Assembly: GCA_018648945.1 (NCBI GenBank)
Contig: JABGQJ010000240.1
Location: 1 to 10,177, forward strand
Origin: Victivallales bacterium
GTDB taxonomy: Bacteria; Verrucomicrobiota; Lentisphaeria; Oligosphaerales; Lenti-02
Direction of reading: 5' to 3'
Length of the DNA: 10,177 bases
A program made the translations under genes and the position numbers. The notes beneath the pieces were generated by a model. The model had not been told where the DNA came from and did no database searches. It saw only the letters and a list, made by a program, of their open reading frames with translations. Below are positions 1 through 6,601 of the stretch, piece after piece (within the stretch, counting starts at the first letter, position 1; each line of letters starts with the position of its first letter).

Positions 1-1
1 G

Positions 2-2569
2 GTTCTGGATCTGGTGCATACGCTGGCCGCGTCGGGCCTTGCCCAGCCGCCGCGCCTCTGGCTGGTCACGCGCGGAGCACAGGCGGCCGGGGAGTTGCCA
101 TCGGCCCTGCATCTTGCCCAGTCCCCGATCTGGGGGCTGGCGCGGGTGATCGCCGCCGAGCATCCGGAACTGGGATGCAGTCGCGTCGATCTCGATCCTG
201 GCGGCGACCCAAGTGCAGTCGACCTCCTGGCCGAGGAGATTGCCTTGGATCAGCCGGAGGACCAGATTGCCTATCGCGGCGGCGAACGCTTCGTCGCGCG
301 CTTGCGCCATGCCGGGAGCGGCGACCGGGATGAACTGACTCCCCCGCGCGGCGCTCCCTACCGTGCCGAGATCCTGTCTCGTGGGGAACTCGACAGCGTG
401 GCACTGCACCCCGCTCCCCGGCAGGCACCCGGCCCCGGACAGGTCGAGATCAAGGTGGACGCCACGGGACTGAACTTCCGCGATGTGCTGAACCTGCTGG
501 ACCTGTACCCCGGTGACCCCGGTCCCCTCGGTTGCGAGTGCGCCGGCGAAATCATCGCCGTCGGGGAGGGGGTCGATAGTCTGGGGCCCGGCGACCGGGT
601 AATCGCGTTGGCACCCGCCAGTTTCGCGAGCTACGCGATCACTCAGGCCGAGTTTGCCGTGCCTTTGCCTGCCGGTCTGGAACCGGCAGCGGGCGCCACG
701 ATCCCGATCTGCTTCGCCACTGCCTACCACGCTCTCTGTCGGGTGGGGCAGATGCAGCCTGGTGAACGGGTCCTGATCCACTCGGCGACCGGCGGCGTGG
801 GCTCGGCGGCGATCCAGATTGCCCGACACCTCGGGGTCGAGATCTTCGCCACCGCCGGCAGTTCGGCGAAGCGGGGTTCCCTTGCTTCCCAGGGCATTCG
901 CCAGGTCATGGATTCCCGCTCCCTGGATTTCGCGGACGAGATCATGGCCGCCACCGGCGGGGGGGGAATCGATCTGGTTCTCAACTCCTTGACTGGCGAG
1001 GCGATCGGCAAGGGCCTCTCCGTGCTGCGCCCAGGTGGGCGATTCATCGAGCTCGGCAAAACCGACCTCTGGGACCAGCAGAGAGTCGACCAGAGTGCTC
1101 CCGGAGTCCGTTTCGTGGCGCTTGCTCTAGACGAAATGATGGCGACCGATCCCAAGGACGTCGGCGAATTGCTGAATGCGGTTGCCGAGCGGGTCGCGGA
1201 CGGCACGTTCCGTCCTCTTGACCGGCGCGTGTTCAAGATCCGGCATCTGGTCGATGCCTTCCGGCATATGGCCCGGGCCGAGCACGTGGGCAAGGTGGTG
1301 ATTGAGGCCGAGGCGCCTGCGGACGATGAGCCGCCCGAGTTCTCTCCCCGTCCCGACGGCACCTATCTGATCACCGGTGGATTGGGCGGCCTGGGGCTTA
1401 GGCTTGCGGAGTGGCTGGTCGATGCCGGCGTGCGGCATCTGGTCCTGCTCGGGCGCTCCGGTGCCTCTCCCGAAGCGCGTCTCTCCATTGGGGATCTGGA
1501 GCAGCGGGGCGTGCGGGTCGCGGTGCGTTCGTGCGACGTCTCGTGCCGCGACCAGGTCGCCGAGGTGCTGGCGACCGCACGTGCCGAGATGCCGCCTTTG
1601 CGTGGCCTGTTCCATCTGGCCGGCATCCTGGATGACGGCATTCTCCGCGAGCAGACTCGCGAGCGTTTCGACCGCGTTCTGGCGGCCAAAGCCGTGGGTG
1701 CGTGGCATCTGCACGAGCTAACCCGGGAAGATCCGTTGGATGCATTTGTGCTCTTCTCGTCCGCCGCTTCCCTGCTCGGATCTCCGGGGCAAGGGAACTA
1801 CGCGGCCGCGAATGCCTTCCTGGATGCCTTGGCACACCATCGGCATAGCGAGGAACTGCCTGCTCTGAGTGTGAACTGGGGGGCGTGGGCCGAGGTCGGT
1901 ATGGCCGCCCAGCTCAAGGACAGCGAAGGCGAACGTTGGGCTACAGCCGGCGTGGGTTGGATTGAACCCCATCAAGGCTTCGAGACGCTGGCACAGGTCA
2001 TGGCCGGGAGGAGTGCCCAAGTTGGCGTTTTGCCCATTGATTGGCCGCGCTTCTTCGAACGAATCCCAGTTGGCATGGAGCCCCCCTGGCTAGTCGAGAT
2101 GGCCAAGGGGGCGCGAGCCCCCTCGGTTGCCGAGGACAGCGGGCCGCCCGAATTGCTCGAGAAGCTGCGGGAGGTCACCCCCGGCGAACGCCTCGACACG
2201 GCCGTGCTCTCCCTCCGTCAGCAGGCGGCACGGGTCCTGGCCATGCCCGGGGACGAGCTTCCCGATCCCAGACGCGTCCTGAACGAGCTGGGATTCGACT
2301 CGCTCACGGGGGTGGAGTTCTGCAATCGGGTTGCTCGCTCGATCGGGCAACACCTCAACCCGGCCGTATTGTTCGACTACTCGACCATCGAGCGGCTGGC
2401 CGGCCACGTGGTCCGCGATATTCTGCAGATGGAGACCGATGCGCAGGAGGAGATCCCGGACGTGGCGACCGACACGGTCCGTGAACAGGCCGTGGCCGAG
2501 GTGGCCGAGATGTCCGACGAAGACATGGACGCCCTGGTGAACGAGCAGATCCGCAAGCTCCAGAAGTAG
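2..2569 (+). CDS. Modular type I polyketide synthase, C-terminal part (ER-KR-ACP); 5' end outside window
   Basis: This is the back half of a PKS extension module, which reduces the growing chain while it is held on the ACP. The frame is already open at base 2 with typical PKS linker sequence, so the GTG at 14 is not the true start. Domains in order: the structural, non-catalytic half of the ketoreductase (about 2-340); an NADPH-dependent enoylreductase (about 370-1310) with a GGVG nucleotide loop at 791; the catalytic ketoreductase (about 1355-1910) with TGGLGGLG at 1373, the LDD motif of B-type ketoreductases near 1628 and the active Tyr in NYAAAN at 1799; and an ACP (about 2180-2430) whose GFDSL motif places the phosphopantetheine serine at 2300. 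A charged tail ending in MSDEDMDALV resembles a C-terminal docking element. The ketosynthase, acyltransferase and dehydratase expected before this point are not visible. All motifs seen look intact, so the module is probably active; with a dehydratase it would give a saturated beta carbon. The stop is 3 bases before the next gene. Confidence 0.95.
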   Translation, partial: VLDLVHTLAASGLAQPPRLWLVTRGAQAAGELPSALHLAQSPIWGLARVIAAEHPELGCSRVDLDPGGDPSAVDLLAEEIALDQPEDQIAYRGGERFVARLRHAGSGDRDELTPPRGAPYRAEILSRGELDSVALHPAPRQAPGPGQVEIKVDATGLNFRDVLNLLDLYPGDPGPLGCECAGEIIAVGEGVDSLGPGDRVIALAPASFASYAITQAEFAVPLPAGLEPAAGATIPICFATAYHALCRVGQMQPGERVLIHSATGGVGSAAIQIARHLGVEIFATAGSSAKRGSLASQGIRQVMDSRSLDFADEIMAATGGGGIDLVLNSLTGEAIGKGLSVLRPGGRFIELGKTDLWDQQRVDQSAPGVRFVALALDEMMATDPKDVGELLNAVAERVADGTFRPLDRRVFKIRHLVDAFRHMARAEHVGKVVIEAEAPADDEPPEFSPRPDGTYLITGGLGGLGLRLAEWLVDAGVRHLVLLGRSGASPEARLSIGDLEQRGVRVAVRSCDVSCRDQVAEVLATARAEMPPLRGLFHLAGILDDGILREQTRERFDRVLAAKAVGAWHLHELTREDPLDAFVLFSSAASLLGSPGQGNYAAANAFLDALAHHRHSEELPALSVNWGAWAEVGMAAQLKDSEGERWATAGVGWIEPHQGFETLAQVMAGRSAQVGVLPIDWPRFFERIPVGMEPPWLVEMAKGARAPSVAEDSGPPELLEKLREVTPGERLDTAVLSLRQQAARVLAMPGDELPDPRRVLNELGFDSLTGVEFCNRVARSIGQHLNPAVLFDYSTIERLAGHVVRDILQMETDAQEEIPDVATDTVREQAVAEVAEMSDEDMDALVNEQIRKLQK

Positions 2570-2572
2570 CGT

Positions 2573-5500
2573 GTGAGCCGAAGCATGGAATCGCGACGCA
2601 TGGATGTGTTGGAAGACCGGCTGAAACAGATGACCCCGCTGCAACGCGCGGTGGTCGCCCTCAAGGAAACCCAGGCCCGTCTGGAAGCCTTGGAACAGCA
2701 ACGGGACGAGCCGATCGCGATCGTTGGCATGGCCTGTCGGTTCCCCGGCGGCGCCGATGATCCAGATTCCTACTGGCGCCTGCTCCGCAACGGCGTCGAT
2801 GCCATCCGGGAGATTCCCGCGGAGCGCTGGGATGTTGACAGCTACTACGACCCGGACTCGCGCGCACCCGGCAAAATGAACACCCGCTGGGGTGGGTTCC
2901 TGGACGGGGTGGCGGAGTTCGACAACCATTTCTTCGGCATCTCGGAGCGCGAGGCGACCCAGATGGACCCGCAGCACCGCCTGGTGCTGGAGCTGGCCTG
3001 GGAAGCGCTTGAGGACGCCGGGTTGCCGCCCTCCCGCCTGCGCGGCTCCCGGACCGGTGTGTTCATCGGTCTGTCGCACAGCGAGTACGGCATCATGCTG
3101 TCCTCGGACCTGGCCCAGACCGATGCCTTCGTGGGCACCGGCACGGCGCACTGCATCGCGGCCAATCGGGTTTCGTTCCTCTTCGGCCTCTGCGGTCCCA
3201 GCCTGACGCTGGACGCCGCCTGTTCGTCGTCTCTGGTGAGCGTGCACATGGCGTGCCGGAGTCTTCGCTGCGGCGAGTCGGAGCTGGCCTTGGCGGGAGG
3301 GGTGAGCCTCATCCTGTCGCCGTTGGGCACGGTCAACCTTACCAAAGCCGGCTTTTCGGCACCCGACGGGCGGGTCCGGGCATTTGATGCCAAGGCTTCG
3401 GGTTACGTGCGCGGCGAAGGGGCGGGAATGGTCGTGCTCAAACCCCTTGCCGCTGCGCGGCGCGACGGTGATCGGGTCTACGCCGTGATTCGCGGTTCGG
3501 CGGTCAACCAAAATGGTGCCAGCAACGGCCTGACCGCGCCCAGTGGGAAGGCGCAGGAACGGATGCTGCGCGATGCCTATGCCCAGGCCAAGGTCACGCC
3601 CGGCAAGATTGGCTACGTCGAGACCCAGGGTACCGGAACTGCCCTCGGCGACACCATCGAGGCGCTGGCTCTGGGCAACGTGCTCCGCGAGGGGCGCGCG
3701 GTCGATCAACCATGCGCCATCGGGTCGGTCAAGACCAGTATCGGGCACTTGGAGGCCGCATCCGGGATCGCCAGCCTGATGAAGGCAGTATTGGCGCTGG
3801 AGCATCAGCAGTTCCCCCCCAGTCTCCATTTCGAGACGCCCAACCCGAATATTCCTTTTGCCGACCTGCCTCTGAAGGTGCAGACCCAATTGGCACCATG
3901 GCCGGAATCGGGGGAGCCACGCCTGGCCGGGGTTAGCGCGTTTGGCTTTGGCGGCAGCAATGCCCATGTGGTGCTAACGGAACCGCCCGCGGCGCAACCG
4001 CCGCCCGCCGCGGCGGGCATGGGGCTTCTGCCGCTCTCCGCCCGCACCGATGCGGCCCTGCGCGATCTGGCTTCACGCTATGTGGGGTTCCTGCGGGGTA
4101 CGTCGCTGCCGTGGTTGGATATCTGTGCTACGGCGGGGTCGGGTCGGGACCATCACGATTGCCGCCTGGCCGTTCTCGCCTCCACGCCCGCCTCGGCGAC
4201 TGATCTGCTGGCTGTCTTCCTCGCTGGCCAGGACCGACCGGAACTCGTGGCGGGTCGCAAGCCCTGGGGGCAGGACCTGCATGTGGCTTTCCTGTATTCC
4301 GGAGAGACCGATCCATGGTGCGCGGGGGTACCTCGCCTGGCCGCTGAGATTCCTGGCTTCGTGGCGGCTATGGCGGGCCTCGATGGTCCACTGCAGCGGG
4401 TCGCCGCATTGACTGCCGACCGCGTTCTCCACGACGCTGCGGTTTGGGAGCAGCCAAGCACGGCCTGGCCGTCTCTGGTCGCCGTGCAACTGGCGCTTAC
4501 GGCTTGGTGGCGCACCTGTGGCGTTGGCCCGCAGGTGGCCGTCGGTCGGGGGCTTGGCGAGCTGGCCGCCGCTGCCGCAGCCGGCATCCTGGAAGTCGAT
4601 GAGGCCCTCCGGCTTGCGGCTGCGTTGGCCAGTGGCGATGGTGCCAGGGCGGTGGGCGAACTGACCCATCGGGAGGCCGTCCTGCCGTTCGTCTCCGGTC
4701 TGGACGGACATCTCTACCGCGGCCGCGATTTGTTGCCCGATCATTGGCTGCACTGCGGCGACGCCTGCGGTGACTGGGAATCGGCCCTGGTCGCTTTGGG
4801 CGACCGTCGGCCTGATGTCTGGCTGCACATCGGCTCCGGGTCGCTGGATTGCCCGGAGGTCGTGGTCGCGGCCACACTGGGCAGCGATGGCGAGAATCTG
4901 GGCGGAGCAGCCGTGGGCGCGTTGTATGCTGCCGGGGTGGACATCGACTGGCCCGGGGTCTTCGCATCCGACCGCTGCCCGGTCCGTCTGCCGACCTATC
5001 CGTGGCAACGGCATCGCCTCTGGGCCGAACGCAAGGACTGGTTGGCGGGGGCACCGCCGAGCGGCGCGGATGCCACTGCCATCCCCACATCCCAGGATCC
5101 CGGCTCTCCCGTTGGCGAACCCGTCCAGGAAGCGAACCGGCCCCGTCCTGATCTGGCCGCTCCATATGTCGGCCCCGGCACCGCACTGGAGGAGGTCCTG
5201 GCCCAGGCGTGGACCGAGATCCTGCGTCTTGACCGCGTGGGGGTGCACGACAACTTCTTCGAGTTGGGCGGCGATTCCCTGCAGGCCATGATGCTGCACA
5301 ACCTCCTGCAGGAACAGCTGGGCGAGGTCGTCTATGGCTATGTTCTCTTCCAGGCACAGACGGTCGGCGAACTGGCCGACTACCTGCGCGGTCACTACGC
5401 CGCGACGATTCAGCGTCTCTATCCCGGGGAACCGCAGGTCGAGATCCCGGCACCCGCAGCCGACGTGCTGGCGATCGACGATCGGGCGGTCGCGGGCGTG

Positions 5501-6601
5501 CGGCGTCTGGTTTCGGGGTTTGTCCGTGTCCCGGGGGCGGCTGTGCCGGTGCGGGAGAAGAACCCGCGCGCCGTGTTCATTCTGGCGCCGCCGCGGAGCG
5601 GTTCCACGCTGCTGCGGGTTATGCTTGCCGGTCACGAGGGGATTTTCGCGCCGCCGGAGCTGGAGCTTCTTGGCTTTGACAGTGTCGCCGACCAGCAGGC
5701 CGCCTACGCCGGCGTGCCGGGGAACTGGCTGGAGGGTTTTGTCCGGGCGGTGATGGAGGTGTCCTCGTGCGGCGTCGACGAAGCGCGGCGAACGATTCGT
5801 GAGTGGGCGGACTCCGGGCTTGGCGTGCAGGAGGCGTACCGCTGGTTGCAGGCGTCGATCGGAGAACGTCTCCTGGTGGACAAGACGCCGAGCTATTCGG
5901 GGTGGAGTGAGGTGCTGGGGCGGGCCGAACAGCTTTTCGACTCGCCCCTGTATATCCATCTCATGCGGCACCCGTGCGGCATGATCCGCTCGTACGTGGA
6001 GGCCAATCTGCACGAGGAGACGCAGATGCGTTTCGGGTTCGGCGGGCAGGCCCCCTTCCCCCCGCGGCAGATGGCTGAACTGGTGTGGACCATCGGTCAC
6101 CAGAACATCGTGGGGTTGCTGGCGGGGGTTCCGGCCGAACGCCAGCACCGGCTTCGCTTCGAGGACCTGGTGCGGCGTCCCGAACAGGCCATGCGCGAGG
6201 TCTGCCGCTTCCTGGGTCTCGAGTTCCGGGGCGGGATGATCCTGCCCTACGAGCACCCCGAGCGCAAGATGGTGGACGGGGTGACTGCCCAGGACCGGAT
6301 GAGCGGCGACCAGAAGTTCCTGTTCGCGCACAAGGCCATCGACCCTGCCGTGGCCGATGCCTGGAAGCAGCATCTGGCCAGCGACATCCTCGGCCCGCCC
6401 GCCCGGCAGTTGGCCGCCGACTTCGGCTACGAACATCTCGGGGAGGCTCCCGCAGCCATGGCCGACGGACCCACCTCCCTCGTCACCCCTGCGAACCAGG
6501 ATGACGCCGAAGCTCTGCTGGGGCGCCTGGACGAACTATCCGACGACGAGGTGGCAACCCTGCTGCATGCGCACTTGGACGACGAGGACACCCATGACTA
6601 G
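2573..6601 (+). CDS. PKS subunit: non-elongating ketosynthase, degenerate acyltransferase, carrier protein, sulfotransferase
   Basis: A 1342-residue multidomain subunit between a reducing PKS and an NRPS. Residues 10-45 form a charged helical N-terminal docking/linker region. The ketosynthase (about 46-470) keeps nucleophile Cys217 (ACSSS) and the second catalytic histidine, His392 (SIGHLE), but the usual HGTGT motif reads QGTGT, with Gln352. The linker at 484-565 is normal. Residues 568-800 align with an acyltransferase, but GHSxGE reads GRGLGE (Gly660 for the catalytic Ser) and the segment carrying the catalytic His is missing. The post-acyltransferase motif YPWQRHRLW (809-817) is kept. A PCP-like carrier (about 868-940) has LGGDSL with Ser902. 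A sulfotransferase follows (998-1289) with PAPS loops at 1004-1014 and 1127-1143. The acidic tail (1315-1342) resembles a docking element. The family normally extends the chain by two carbons; I infer that this one does not, and instead holds the chain for sulfation. GTG 2573 gives the longest frame; ATG 2585 or 2600 are possible, and none has a strong ribosome site. Confidence 0.93.
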   Translation: MSRSMESRRMDVLEDRLKQMTPLQRAVVALKETQARLEALEQQRDEPIAIVGMACRFPGGADDPDSYWRLLRNGVDAIREIPAERWDVDSYYDPDSRAPGKMNTRWGGFLDGVAEFDNHFFGISEREATQMDPQHRLVLELAWEALEDAGLPPSRLRGSRTGVFIGLSHSEYGIMLSSDLAQTDAFVGTGTAHCIAANRVSFLFGLCGPSLTLDAACSSSLVSVHMACRSLRCGESELALAGGVSLILSPLGTVNLTKAGFSAPDGRVRAFDAKASGYVRGEGAGMVVLKPLAAARRDGDRVYAVIRGSAVNQNGASNGLTAPSGKAQERMLRDAYAQAKVTPGKIGYVETQGTGTALGDTIEALALGNVLREGRAVDQPCAIGSVKTSIGHLEAASGIASLMKAVLALEHQQFPPSLHFETPNPNIPFADLPLKVQTQLAPWPESGEPRLAGVSAFGFGGSNAHVVLTEPPAAQPPPAAAGMGLLPLSARTDAALRDLASRYVGFLRGTSLPWLDICATAGSGRDHHDCRLAVLASTPASATDLLAVFLAGQDRPELVAGRKPWGQDLHVAFLYSGETDPWCAGVPRLAAEIPGFVAAMAGLDGPLQRVAALTADRVLHDAAVWEQPSTAWPSLVAVQLALTAWWRTCGVGPQVAVGRGLGELAAAAAAGILEVDEALRLAAALASGDGARAVGELTHREAVLPFVSGLDGHLYRGRDLLPDHWLHCGDACGDWESALVALGDRRPDVWLHIGSGSLDCPEVVVAATLGSDGENLGGAAVGALYAAGVDIDWPGVFASDRCPVRLPTYPWQRHRLWAERKDWLAGAPPSGADATAIPTSQDPGSPVGEPVQEANRPRPDLAAPYVGPGTALEEVLAQAWTEILRLDRVGVHDNFFELGGDSLQAMMLHNLLQEQLGEVVYGYVLFQAQTVGELADYLRGHYAATIQRLYPGEPQVEIPAPAADVLAIDDRAVAGVRRLVSGFVRVPGAAVPVREKNPRAVFILAPPRSGSTLLRVMLAGHEGIFAPPELELLGFDSVADQQAAYAGVPGNWLEGFVRAVMEVSSCGVDEARRTIREWADSGLGVQEAYRWLQASIGERLLVDKTPSYSGWSEVLGRAEQLFDSPLYIHLMRHPCGMIRSYVEANLHEETQMRFGFGGQAPFPPRQMAELVWTIGHQNIVGLLAGVPAERQHRLRFEDLVRRPEQAMREVCRFLGLEFRGGMILPYEHPERKMVDGVTAQDRMSGDQKFLFAHKAIDPAVADAWKQHLASDILGPPARQLAADFGYEHLGEAPAAMADGPTSLVTPANQDDAEALLGRLDELSDDEVATLLHAHLDDEDTHD
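4274..4972 (+). other. Degenerate acyltransferase domain (catalytic Ser and His lost) inside the 2573-6601 subunit
   Basis: The acyltransferase normally loads malonyl or a similar extender onto the carrier using a Ser-His pair. Here the opening GQGxQ-type motif is unrecognisable ([10 protein letters not shown]), the nucleophile elbow is GRGLGE, with Arg (CGG, 4547) and Gly (GGG, 4550) where His and Ser belong, and about 100 or more residues expected after the LRLAAALAS helix are absent. That missing part is the small subdomain with the extender-selecting GHAFHS-type motif and catalytic His. The sequence resumes at LPFVSGLDG (4682), equivalent to the C-terminal acyltransferase portion, and runs into a normal post-acyltransferase linker. 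The reading frame is intact throughout, so this is a retained inactive scaffold and not a frameshifted relic. Confidence 0.85.
5564..6439 (+). other. Embedded PAPS-dependent sulfotransferase domain of the 2573-6601 subunit
   Basis: This domain would transfer a sulfonate group from PAPS to a hydroxyl (or amine) of a carrier-bound chain. The 5'-phosphosulfate loop is [11 protein letters not shown] (residues 1004-1014). KTPSYS (1104-1109) and the 3'-phosphate motif [17 protein letters not shown] (1127-1143) provide Arg1132 and Ser1140, the usual pair that binds the 3'-phosphate. Its position after the carrier protein matches the ACP-sulfotransferase order of CurM (curacin) and the cyanobacterial olefin synthases. 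In those systems a thioesterase follows, and sulfation of a beta-hydroxyl drives terminal alkene formation. No thioesterase is present here, so that off-loading reaction is not expected and the sulfate may stay on the product or act as a leaving group in the chain. Domain identity is secure; the substrate is unknown. Confidence 0.88.
6584..6588 (+). promoter_or_regulatory. Ribosome binding site for the NRPS gene
   Basis: GAGGA lies 5 bases before the ATG at 6594, inside the last codons of the preceding gene. It is a good Shine-Dalgarno match at suitable spacing and supports the ATG start that overlaps the upstream stop, implying translational coupling of the two subunits. Confidence 0.6.

Noticed and set aside
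14..16. GTG at 14 as the start of the first gene
   Set aside because: The frame is open at base 2 and the residues before the GTG continue a conserved PKS linker; the gene begins outside the window.
959..966. Run of eight G as a possible frameshift or phase-variation site
   Set aside because: The frame is kept through it with normal enoylreductase residues on both sides; it encodes a Gly run common in this loop of the family.
2570..2572. Promoter or terminator between the first two genes
   Set aside because: Only three bases separate stop and start, and no hairpin or promoter-like sequence is evident around them.
3200..3240. A loading-type ketosynthase in which the cysteine is replaced by glutamine
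   Set aside because: The codon at 3221 is TGT, so Cys217 is present; the glutamine is at the histidine position 3626, which is a different change with a different meaning.
2090..3967. Long open frame on the minus strand, also similar ones at 4073-6436 and 7119-8654
   Set aside because: They lie wholly opposite well-conserved PKS/NRPS domains, show no recognisable family, and are expected from high-GC codon bias on the other strand.
4274..4972. Treating the acyltransferase region as a frameshifted pseudogene
   Set aside because: The linkers before and after it and the C-terminal acyltransferase segment are all in one frame with normal codon use; only substitutions and an in-frame deletion are seen.
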